NCBI GenBank assembly: GCA_002714815.1
Contig: PAYI01000033.1
Location: forward strand, 58,988-84,672
DNA: 25,685 nucleotides
Reading direction: 5' to 3'
Source: Flavobacteriaceae bacterium
GTDB taxonomy: Bacteria > Bacteroidota > Bacteroidia > Flavobacteriales > Flavobacteriaceae
A program made the position numbers and the translations under genes. Position 1 is the stretch's first letter, and each line of letters opens with the position of its first letter. The notes beneath the pieces are model-generated. The model made no database searches. It saw only the letters and a list, made by a program, of their open reading frames with translations, and was not told the origin of the DNA. Below are positions 7,319 to 14,454 of the stretch, in pieces.

Positions 7319-9568
7319 ATGAAAGTTGTAAAAACAAAAATTGGAAGACGATCTTTTATCAAAAGTAGTCTTGTTACAGGAGGTGGAATGATGATAGGTT
7401 TTAACTGGCTTATGTCATGTGATATGACAGAAACTAAAATTAAAGCTTTACCTAAAGAGTGGTTTGATCTTAATGGTTTTATAAAAATTGGCGAAAACGG
7501 TTTGGTAACAATTATGTCTCCTAATCCCGAAATTGGTCAAAATATTAAAACTTCAATGCCTATGATAGTTGCCGAGGAATTAGATGTTAATTGGGATAAT
7601 GTTATAGTTGAACAAGCTCCTTTGAATACTGACCTCTTCAAAAGACAAATAGCAGGTGGGAGCCAATCAATTAGACAAGGTTGGGAAAGTCTTCGAATAG
7701 CAGGAGCAACGGCAAAAACAATGTTGATAAAAGCAGCTGCTGAAACCTGGGGAGTCCCAACTAATGAAATCAAATCAATTGAAGGGCAAATCATACACGA
7801 TAAATCAGGAAAAAAATTAGGATATGGCCAAATTGCGGCTAAAGCAGCTTTAATTGATATACCAGAAGAAGTTAAACTTAAAGATGTAAAAGATTTTAAA
7901 ATCATAGGGACTTCTAGAAAGAATGTTGATGGAAGTAAGATTGTGACCGGTAAACCCCTTTTTGGTCTGGACTATAAAGAGGATAATATGTTAATAGCAA
8001 TGCTTGTGCATCCCCCAGCTTTTGGTATGCAGCTAAAATCTATTGATGACAGTGAAACAAAACATATGCCTGGTGTAAAAAAGGTTTTTAAAATGAAAAA
8101 ACATCTTGACAAATACTCACTAGGAGGTTTAGATAATGATGCATTTAATGAAGTTGCTGTTGTTGTTGGAAATTCTACTTGGGAAGTAATGCAAGCAAAA
8201 AAAACACTTAAGTGTAATTGGGAAATGGCTCCAGAAAAATCTACTGAAATAGAATCTTGGGGTGGAAAAGTCAAAGTAAAAACACCTTCTGGTCTTGAAA
8301 GTAGCGATGATCACTACAAGATTTTCGAATTAATGTCAAAAAAAGGCTCTAAAGTTGTTAGGAAAGATGGAAATCCAGATAAAATTTTTAAAAATGCAAC
8401 AAAAGTTATCGAAAGAACCTATACCTGCCCTTTTTTAGCACACAATACATTGGAACCTATGAACTTTTTTGCTAACGTAACAGATGAAAAGGCAATTTTA
8501 GTTGGTCCAATACAAACACCTGAAATCATGGAAAAAAGTGTTTCCAAAAGATTAGGAATGCCTTTGGAAAAAATTGATATTCAAATGACTCGTATGGGCG
8601 GAGGATTTGGGAGAAGGCTTTATGGCCATTTTTTAACTGAAGCTGCTGTAATTTCAAAGGAAATGAAACAACCTGTAAAGTTAATCTACACTCGAGAAGA
8701 TGACATGACACAGGGCACATATCGTCCCTCTTATCATGCTTTATACAGAGCAGCATTGGATGAGAATAATAAATTAATTGCCTTTCATGTTAAGACAGGG
8801 GGCATTCCTGAGAGTCCACTTGCTGCCAACCGTTTTCCTGCTGGTGCTATAGATCATTATAAAGCTGAAGAATGGTCACAACCTTCAAATATTACAGTGG
8901 GAGCTTTCCGTGCGCCAAGATCAAACTTTATAGCTGGTGCCGAACAATCTTTTCTTGATGAGGTTGCTGAAGCGGCTGGAAAAGATCCAATTGATTTTCG
9001 CTTAGAACTTCTAGAACGTGCAGAAAAAAATCCAGTTGGAAAAAATAATGATTATGAAGCATCCCGTTATGCAGGTGTTTTAAAACTTGTAAAAGAAAAA
9101 GCTGAATGGGGCTCAGAAAATCCTAATATTTATAGAGGAACAGCAGCTTATTTTTGTCATAACTCTTATGTTGCTAATGTTTTAGATATGGTTATTGAAA
9201 ATGGTTCCCCAATAATAAGTAAAGTTTATTGTGCTGTAGATTGTGGTATAGTAGTAAATCCAGATGCTGCAAAAAATTTGACAGAGGGTGGAATAGTTGA
9301 TGGTATTGGACACGCTATGTATAGTCAAATTACTTTTAAAGATGGCAAGCCAGAACAAAATAATTTTGATGGATATCGTTTAATAAGGCATAATGAGGCT
9401 CCAAAAGAAATTGAAGTACATTTTGTGAAAAATGAAATTGATCCAACAGGTTTAGGAGAACCTCCATTTCCTCCCATAATGGGAGCTATGGCAAATGCCC
9501 TCTACAAAGCAACTGGAAGTAGAGTCTATAATCAACCTTTTGTAACTGATAAAACTATATTAGGTTAG
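7319..9568 (+). CDS. iorB: IorB-type molybdopterin-binding subunit with Tat signal
   Basis: 749 residues from the ATG at 7319; an in-frame GTG further upstream would overlap iorA and spoil the signal peptide. The N terminus holds 'GRRSFIK' followed by a hydrophobic stretch, a twin-arginine signal, ending in 'LMSC', which may also be a lipobox. Molybdenum hydroxylase motifs follow: 'GGGFGRR' (427-433), 'GAFRAPRSN' (about 527-535) and 'GLGEPP' with the candidate catalytic Glu714. The loop lacks the CODH cysteine, so it is an aldehyde or N-heterocycle oxidoreductase rather than a CO dehydrogenase. No cytochrome c subunit is encoded next to it. Enzymes of this group use the cytosine dinucleotide cofactor that the MocA-like protein at 10481-11053 would provide. 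Confidence 0.85.
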   Translation: MKVVKTKIGRRSFIKSSLVTGGGMMIGFNWLMSCDMTETKIKALPKEWFDLNGFIKIGENGLVTIMSPNPEIGQNIKTSMPMIVAEELDVNWDNVIVEQAPLNTDLFKRQIAGGSQSIRQGWESLRIAGATAKTMLIKAAAETWGVPTNEIKSIEGQIIHDKSGKKLGYGQIAAKAALIDIPEEVKLKDVKDFKIIGTSRKNVDGSKIVTGKPLFGLDYKEDNMLIAMLVHPPAFGMQLKSIDDSETKHMPGVKKVFKMKKHLDKYSLGGLDNDAFNEVAVVVGNSTWEVMQAKKTLKCNWEMAPEKSTEIESWGGKVKVKTPSGLESSDDHYKIFELMSKKGSKVVRKDGNPDKIFKNATKVIERTYTCPFLAHNTLEPMNFFANVTDEKAILVGPIQTPEIMEKSVSKRLGMPLEKIDIQMTRMGGGFGRRLYGHFLTEAAVISKEMKQPVKLIYTREDDMTQGTYRPSYHALYRAALDENNKLIAFHVKTGGIPESPLAANRFPAGAIDHYKAEEWSQPSNITVGAFRAPRSNFIAGAEQSFLDEVAEAAGKDPIDFRLELLERAEKNPVGKNNDYEASRYAGVLKLVKEKAEWGSENPNIYRGTAAYFCHNSYVANVLDMVIENGSPIISKVYCAVDCGIVVNPDAAKNLTEGGIVDGIGHAMYSQITFKDGKPEQNNFDGYRLIRHNEAPKEIEVHFVKNEIDPTGLGEPPFPPIMGAMANALYKATGSRVYNQPFVTDKTILG

Positions 9569-9595
9569 TGATAATTATATGTATTATTTAAAAAA

Positions 9596-10051
9596 ATGAA
9601 TCCTATTTCAAAAAAAGAAAAGATTAAAGATGTTTTTGTAGAAGGAGCTATAACCTCAGAATTTATTGCAAAATCAATCAAAAATCATCAATCAAAAACG
9701 AATATTGGTGCCCACAATATTTTTTTAGGACAGGTTCGAGCTGATAATATTAATGGTAGAAGTGTTAAGGCCATAGATTATGAAGCATATAAGGATATGG
9801 CAAATAAAAAATTTCATGAGATTAAGGAATCAACATTTCAAAAATTCAATATTACCTGTATGCATATACATCATAGTTTAGGATTAGTAAATGCAGGAGA
9901 AATATCACTTTTTGTTTTCGTTTCGTCACAACATAGAGATATTGTATTTAAATCATTGAATTTTGTAGTAGAGGAAATAAAAAAAGATGTTCCTGTTTTT
10001 GGTAAAGAGTTGTTTTCAAATGAATCTTATCAATGGAAAGAAAATATATAA
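9596..10051 (+). CDS. moaE: Molybdopterin synthase large subunit MoaE
   Basis: 151 residues. MoaE converts cyclic pyranopterin monophosphate to molybdopterin using sulfur carried on MoaD. Recognisable blocks are 'GAHNIFLGQVR' (38-48), 'IDYEAYKDMA' (60-69), 'GEISLFVFVSSQHR' (101-114) and 'EEIKKDVPVFGKE' (126-138); K130 and K137 match the two active-site lysines of the family. It starts 27 nt after iorB and its stop codon abuts the moaC start (TAAATG), so iorAB-moaE-moaC is probably one transcript. No moaD gene is visible in the window. Confidence 0.93.
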   Translation: MNPISKKEKIKDVFVEGAITSEFIAKSIKNHQSKTNIGAHNIFLGQVRADNINGRSVKAIDYEAYKDMANKKFHEIKESTFQKFNITCMHIHHSLGLVNAGEISLFVFVSSQHRDIVFKSLNFVVEEIKKDVPVFGKELFSNESYQWKENI

Positions 10052-10480
10052 ATGGTAGATATAAGTGATAAACAAATAACAAAAAGAACAGCAATAGCTC
10101 AAGCCATTTTAAAAGTAGGATCCAAAAATACTATAGATGCAATTAGGAATTACAAGGTTCCTAAAGGAAATGTCCTTGAGATAAGTAAGGCTGCTGGATT
10201 TATAGGTTTAAAAAAAACACCTGAAATTTTACCAGACTGTCATCCAATACCTATAGAACATGCAAATGTGGATTATAAATTTAATGACCTAGAAATAATT
10301 ATTAATATGTTAGTAATATCAAACTATAAAACTGGTGTTGAGGTTGAGGCGATGCATGGAGTAACTACTGTTGCACTAAATATGTATGATATGTTAAAAC
10401 CAATTGACAAAGAAATTGAGATTTTAAATATTAAGCTAATCAAAAAAACTGGAGGAAAATCAGATATAAATATTGAATGA
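10052..10480 (+). CDS. moaC: Cyclic pyranopterin monophosphate synthase MoaC
   Basis: 142 residues beginning directly at the conserved 'MVDISDK', so it lacks the short N-terminal extension of the E. coli protein (about 160 residues). The family blocks 'KGNVLEISKAAGFIGLKKT', 'LPDCHPIPIEHA' (H64), 'GVEVEAMHGVTTVAL' and 'MYDMLKPIDK' (catalytic Asp113 and Lys116 by analogy) and the closing 'KTGGKSD' are all present. It acts after MoaA in molybdenum cofactor synthesis. The stop codon touches the stop of the convergent MocA-like gene with no base between them. Confidence 0.93.
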   Translation: MVDISDKQITKRTAIAQAILKVGSKNTIDAIRNYKVPKGNVLEISKAAGFIGLKKTPEILPDCHPIPIEHANVDYKFNDLEIIINMLVISNYKTGVEVEAMHGVTTVALNMYDMLKPIDKEIEILNIKLIKKTGGKSDINIE

Positions 10481-11053
10481 TTAAGATATTAATGCCTCAT
10501 ATTGTTCCCTGGTATCAATATCTATATTTCTGCCCATAGGATCAATTAAAATGGTATTCCCCTTTTCATTTAGCATAAGTTTACTTGCTCCAAAATCTTT
10601 ATCTAATAATTTTAACTTATCAAAATACTTTCTGGGAAAAATAGCTGGGACTCCGGGTTTATTTTTATATGATGTTGCAACAATTTTATTATTATTAGAT
10701 TTATATTTTTCAATCATTTGATTTAAGAATTCTTCATTAATTAATGGCTGATCACACAAAAGAATTAATAAAGCATCTTTATCTTTTCCAAAAATTTTTG
10801 TGCCATAAGACAATGAACTACCTATTCCTTTTTTCCAATTTTGGTTAATAATTATTCTAGTATTATTTGAAATATTATTGGCGATTCTTTTAGAATTAGC
10901 ACCCAAAACGACACATATTTTAGAATTTAAACTGGATGCCTGATTTATTGTATGATCTAGAAAATTATTATTTCCCCATGAAAGTAATTGTTTTGATTTG
11001 CCCATTCTTTTGGATTCTCCTGCAGCCAGGATTAGGACGCCTATTTCTTTCAT
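10481..11053 (-). CDS. mocA: MocA-like molybdenum cofactor cytidylyltransferase
   Basis: 190 residues. The nucleotidyltransferase signature 'LAAGESKRMGKSKQLL' (10-25), 'GIGSSLSYG', 'LLCDQPLI' and 'GVPAIFPRKYFDKLKLLDKDFGA' followed by 'NIDIDTREQYEAL' match MocA/CoxJ-type enzymes rather than MobA, which usually has LAGG and a GP-x-x-G block. It would join CMP to molybdopterin to give the MCD cofactor required by CO dehydrogenase and IorB-type enzymes. It is the last gene of the cox operon, 16 nt after coxF. Confidence 0.85.
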   Translation of the reverse strand: MKEIGVLILAAGESKRMGKSKQLLSWGNNNFLDHTINQASSLNSKICVVLGANSKRIANNISNNTRIIINQNWKKGIGSSLSYGTKIFGKDKDALLILLCDQPLINEEFLNQMIEKYKSNNNKIVATSYKNKPGVPAIFPRKYFDKLKLLDKDFGASKLMLNEKGNTILIDPMGRNIDIDTREQYEALIS

Positions 11054-11069
11054 ATCATTTTCTAAAAAT

Positions 11070-11903
11070 TTATTTAGTATCGCAACAACTTTTATTTTGT
11101 TTTTTGTTTGCTGCTGGATTATAATTTATATCAGTTCTATAGTTATTTATAACCTCGGCCAAAATACTTATAGCAACTTCACTTGCAAGTTTTGCATTTA
11201 TGTCAAAACCGACAGGACTTCTTAAGTCTTTAATTCTATTAATTGAAATTCCTTCTTCCTTAAGATAATTTCTAATATCTACTGATTTATTCTTGCTGGC
11301 CACAAAACCTACATAAATTGCTTCGGTTTCGAGAGCTTTCTTAACTGTTTCTTTGTCTCTATTACCTTGTGTTGTAATAATAATATGTGTTTGTTTATTA
11401 ATATCAATTTGTGAAAAATCAAGTTTATTAACTATTTTACTTGCGTAAGGAAACATTTCTGAATCTATTTCATCTGCAACAACTACAACTTTAAAATCTG
11501 CGGCAATTGCAAGTTTTACAAGATTTCTGGCAATATTTGATTTCCCTGCTATAATTAATTTAGGTTGTACAATAACTGGTTCAATTAATATTTCAACAGT
11601 ACCTTTACTTTGACATGACATAATATATTCTTTGAAATTCTGATTTTCTGTCGTTCCCCCCTCAGGTGAAATTCTTACTTTTTTAAATTTTTTTGATTTA
11701 ATAACCTCAAGAGCTTCTTTAATTATGATACCTCGAACACAACCTCCTCCAATCCATCCAATTAATTCTCCAGTATCTAAAATTATTGCTTTATCTCCAA
11801 CTTTACCTGAACTAGGAGCAATTCTGTCAATGACCTGTGCAATGGCGAAGTCACTGTCTTTCGCCATATATTTTTCAATTTTTGAAGCTATCTCATTAAA
11901 CAT
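11070..11903 (-). CDS. coxF: CoxF, XdhC-family molybdenum cofactor insertion protein
   Basis: 277 residues. XdhC/CoxI N-terminal domain with 'GWIGGGC' (49-55), then a Rossmann-like C-terminal domain starting at 'KLIIAGKSNIA' (about 115-125) and 'LRSPVGFDINAKLASEVAISI' motif parts near 228-248. XdhC proteins bind the finished, sulfurated cofactor and hand it to the apoenzyme. The protein ends in an unusual Lys/Asn-rich tail with adjacent cysteines (C273, C274), a possible metal or sulfur site. The start overlaps the end of coxE by 8 nt, so translation is likely coupled. The position after coxE is that of coxF in proteobacterial cox clusters. Confidence 0.87.
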   Translation of the reverse strand: MFNEIASKIEKYMAKDSDFAIAQVIDRIAPSSGKVGDKAIILDTGELIGWIGGGCVRGIIIKEALEVIKSKKFKKVRISPEGGTTENQNFKEYIMSCQSKGTVEILIEPVIVQPKLIIAGKSNIARNLVKLAIAADFKVVVVADEIDSEMFPYASKIVNKLDFSQIDINKQTHIIITTQGNRDKETVKKALETEAIYVGFVASKNKSVDIRNYLKEEGISINRIKDLRSPVGFDINAKLASEVAISILAEVINNYRTDINYNPAANKKQNKSCCDTK

Positions 11904-13029
11904 CAGTTAGCAATTTTTCCAATTTTAACAAACTATTCAGGTTATGTGCTGATTCAAATGAATCAAGATGAGGCATAGCATTTACTATTCCTTTTTGAAT
12001 AGGTTGATATCCTTGAGTTCCTTTTAATGGATTTAACCAAATCAGCGTTTTACATTTTCTTTTAATAGTTCTCACTGATTCACGAAGGATATTAACACTT
12101 CCTGTTTCAAGACCATCACTTAAAATTACAACAACATTTTTTTGACTCAAAAATTTTTTCCCATAAACATTTAAAAATTCGGAGAGTGATTCTCCTATTT
12201 TAGAACCACTAGACCAGTTTCTAAGGTTATTGCTAATTACTTTTAAAATTTGATTCTTGTTATTCAATTTTAGCATTGGAGTAATATGGGTTAATTCTGT
12301 ACTGAATGTAAAAAACTCTAAAGATTTAAAATATTTTTTTAGAATTAACACATACTGAAGTAAATAAAAACTATATGTATCCATAGAGCCACTAATATCT
12401 AACAAAAAAACGATTTTTCTTTTTTCTGAAGTTTTTGATTTTTTAGCTAAATCAATCATCCAACCTCCTTTAGAAATAGAATTTCTAATTGTATTATGTA
12501 TATCGATTTTACCAATTTTAGATTTTGCCATTCTTCTTTTTAATCTTAAACTCATCTGATAGAAAAGTTCTTCAGCTAAATTTTCAAGCTCTTCTTTATC
12601 CTGAATTTTTAATTTAGCAAAATCTGTATATCTCAACCGACTGTTTTTATTAGCTCCTACGGTTTTTTTTGCATTTTCTTCTCTTAAATCATTATTGTTT
12701 CCAAAATTAGTTCCTAAAAAGATTAAGGACGATTCTGATTTACTATTATCCTTAGCATTTATTTTAATTTTTCTTTTTTCAAGGTCTTCTTTATAGTTTC
12801 TACTCCAAAATCTAATAAATAATTCATCAAAACGTTCAAAGTGTTCTTTTCTTTTACAATAAATTGCTTTTAAGCCTGAGTGAAATATTTTTCTGTTTAA
12901 TAAAAAACCTCTTTTACTTATCTGGAAAGCCTCCTCGGTTTGTTGTGGACTAACAATAAATTGCCTTTCCCTACAATAAATAGAGAATTCAACCAATTTA
13001 TTTTTAAATGTATTATTAACTAATCCCAT
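11896..13029 (-). CDS. coxE: CoxE, VWA-domain maturation protein for CO dehydrogenase
   Basis: 377 residues. The N-terminal half has the helical, basic character of CoxE-like proteins. A von Willebrand A domain follows from about 204, with the metal-binding MIDAS motif DISGSM (211-216) and the later 'VVILSDG' (299-306). CoxE works with the MoxR-type ATPase CoxD to assemble the Mo-S-Cu centre of CoxL in carboxidotrophs. The start ATG is 5 nt after the coxD stop. Residues about 80-130 are low-complexity and poorly conserved-looking, probably a linker. Confidence 0.9.
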   Translation of the reverse strand: MGLVNNTFKNKLVEFSIYCRERQFIVSPQQTEEAFQISKRGFLLNRKIFHSGLKAIYCKRKEHFERFDELFIRFWSRNYKEDLEKRKIKINAKDNSKSESSLIFLGTNFGNNNDLREENAKKTVGANKNSRLRYTDFAKLKIQDKEELENLAEELFYQMSLRLKRRMAKSKIGKIDIHNTIRNSISKGGWMIDLAKKSKTSEKRKIVFLLDISGSMDTYSFYLLQYVLILKKYFKSLEFFTFSTELTHITPMLKLNNKNQILKVISNNLRNWSSGSKIGESLSEFLNVYGKKFLSQKNVVVILSDGLETGSVNILRESVRTIKRKCKTLIWLNPLKGTQGYQPIQKGIVNAMPHLDSFESAHNLNSLLKLEKLLTDV

Positions 13030-13034
13030 TAAGC

Positions 13035-13907
13035 CTAATCTAAAGGAATTAAAAATTCTTGTACAGTCTTATTGAGAACAAAGTTGATGTCCTCTTGATG
13101 TTTTAAAACACTTCCAATACTATTTCTTATAATCTCATCAGTAATATTTTTTGCATTAAGTGATATTAATGTTTTGGCCCAATCTATGCTTTCAGCAATG
13201 CCAGGTGGCTTGTGCAAAGAAGACTTTCTCAAATTATTAATAAATATTACTACCTGCGAGGCTATATTTTCATCTATTTCTGGTATTTTTTTTTGGATAA
13301 TATTTATTTCATCCTTTTTGGAAGGGAAGTCAACCCAATGATATAAGCAACGTCTTCTTAAAGCATCACTTAGTTCTCTTGTTCTATTAGAGGTTAATAT
13401 TACAATTGGTTTTGATTTAGCATGGATAGTTCCTAATTCAGGAATACTTATTTGAAAATCAGATAACAATTCAAGTAAAAATGCCTCAAATTCTTCATCA
13501 GCACGATCTATCTCATCTATAAGTAATACTACGGATTTATTTGTTGATATGGATTGCAAAAGAGGTCTTTTTAAAATATAATCCATTCCAAAAATTTTCT
13601 GCCCTAAATCATTTTTATTTGGATTATCCTCAAAAAGCTTTATATGTAGAAGCTGTTTTTGATAATTCCACTCATAAATTGAGGTATTAACATCTAATCC
13701 TTCATAACATTGAAGACGTATTAAATCCGTATTTAGATGTGAGGCTAATGTTTTAGCAAGTGATGTTTTTCCAACACCTGCATTTCCTTCAATAAGTAAG
13801 GGCTTTTCAAGAGTTTTTGTTAAAAAAACAGTTGTCGCAAGCTCTTCAGCTATTATATAATCATTTTCATAAAATGATTTTATTAAATTATTTATTTCCT
13901 TATTCAA
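13035..13907 (-). CDS. coxD: CoxD, MoxR-type AAA+ ATPase
   Basis: 290 residues. Walker A GNAGVGKT (41-48), Walker B VVLLIDEID (126-134), sensor 'LTSNRTRELSDAL' (171-183) and Arg finger candidates R184-R186 are intact. In Oligotropha, CoxD is a membrane-associated chaperone needed to add sulfur and copper to the Mo cofactor of CoxL after assembly. No suitable ATG lies in frame; the first usable codon is TTG at 13907, preceded closely by GGAG, and it gives the normal CoxD N terminus ('DYIIAEELATTVFLTKTLEK'). A strong terminator hairpin lies just 14 nt before this start, so expression depends on read-through. Confidence 0.9.
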   Translation of the reverse strand: MNKEINNLIKSFYENDYIIAEELATTVFLTKTLEKPLLIEGNAGVGKTSLAKTLASHLNTDLIRLQCYEGLDVNTSIYEWNYQKQLLHIKLFEDNPNKNDLGQKIFGMDYILKRPLLQSISTNKSVVLLIDEIDRADEEFEAFLLELLSDFQISIPELGTIHAKSKPIVILTSNRTRELSDALRRRCLYHWVDFPSKKDEINIIQKKIPEIDENIASQVVIFINNLRKSSLHKPPGIAESIDWAKTLISLNAKNITDEIIRNSIGSVLKHQEDINFVLNKTVQEFLIPLD

Positions 13908-13920
13908 AGCTCCATCATTT

Positions 13921-13950
13921 AAAAAACCGTGAACCTGAGGTTCACGGTTT
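13921..13950 (-). terminator. Strong intrinsic terminator/attenuator between coxG and coxD
   Basis: Arms AAACCGTGAACC (13924-13935) and GGTTCACGGTTT (13939-13950) form a perfect 12-bp stem with a 3-nt loop. On the minus strand the stem runs into six T residues (13926-13921), the layout of a Rho-independent terminator acting on coxMSLG transcription. The plus strand has only three T residues after the stem. It begins 30 nt past the coxG stop and ends 13 nt before the coxD start. Confidence 0.85.
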
Positions 13951-13980
13951 ATCTTTATTCTAGAAATTTAGTAATAAAAA

Positions 13981-14439
13981 TCAGGCTTTTTCCAACTTTT
14001 TAGAAAAGTTTGACACAAACTGTTTAAATAATTGATTTGAAACAGTTGTAATTAAACGAGAGCCAAATTGTGCAATTTTTCCATTTACTGTAACATCCAT
14101 ATTTGCATTTAATTTTACTCCACCTTGATCATTTTCAATTAAGTTAATTGTCATCTTCATTGCTGCATTACCATTTCCTTTAGAGTCGACTCCATCGCCA
14201 GTAATGATTATTCTTCTTTCTTCGATGTTTATTTCATCATAAAAAATATCGGCATTATATTGGACTCCCATTGGACCAAATTTCATTCCAACTTTTCCTT
14301 TATATTGATTATCACCAACTTTTTCATCAATCGAAACCCCAGGAACACAATCCATTATTTTTTCAGGATCTACTAAATGTTCCCATACAATATCCGTGCC
14401 TTGAGGCACTTCAAATGACTTATCTAATTTAGTATTCAT
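13981..14439 (-). CDS. coxG: CoxG, SRPBCC-fold CO dehydrogenase accessory protein
   Basis: 152 residues. 'LVDPEKIMDCVPG' (22-34), 'KGKVGMKFGPM' and 'GVDSKGNGNAAMKM' then 'VNGKIAQFGSRLI' are the CoxG family pattern (SRPBCC, hydrophobic-pocket fold). CoxG has been linked to membrane attachment of CO dehydrogenase and, in mycobacteria, to quinone binding. This copy stops right at the end of the fold and lacks a C-terminal extension or membrane segment. It lies 15 nt after coxL, ahead of coxD, unlike Oligotropha where coxG follows coxF. Confidence 0.88.
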   Translation of the reverse strand: MNTKLDKSFEVPQGTDIVWEHLVDPEKIMDCVPGVSIDEKVGDNQYKGKVGMKFGPMGVQYNADIFYDEINIEERRIIITGDGVDSKGNGNAAMKMTINLIENDQGGVKLNANMDVTVNGKIAQFGSRLITTVSNQLFKQFVSNFSKKLEKA

Positions 14440-14454
14440 TTGCTTTAAAATAAA

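Noticed and set aside
7537..8756. Open frames on the minus strand (7537-7905, 7972-8274, 8129-8314, 8526-8756)
   Set aside because: They lie antisense inside iorB, which has continuous motifs across the same stretch; the translated products resemble no family.
7319..9568. IorB as a second CO dehydrogenase large subunit
   Set aside because: The loop reads GAFRAPRSN with no AYxCSFR cysteine, there is no FAD subunit partner, and it has a Tat signal; it belongs with IorB-type enzymes.
10936..11225. Two overlapping plus-strand frames across the mocA/coxF junction
   Set aside because: Both are antisense to well-supported genes and have no start context or family features.
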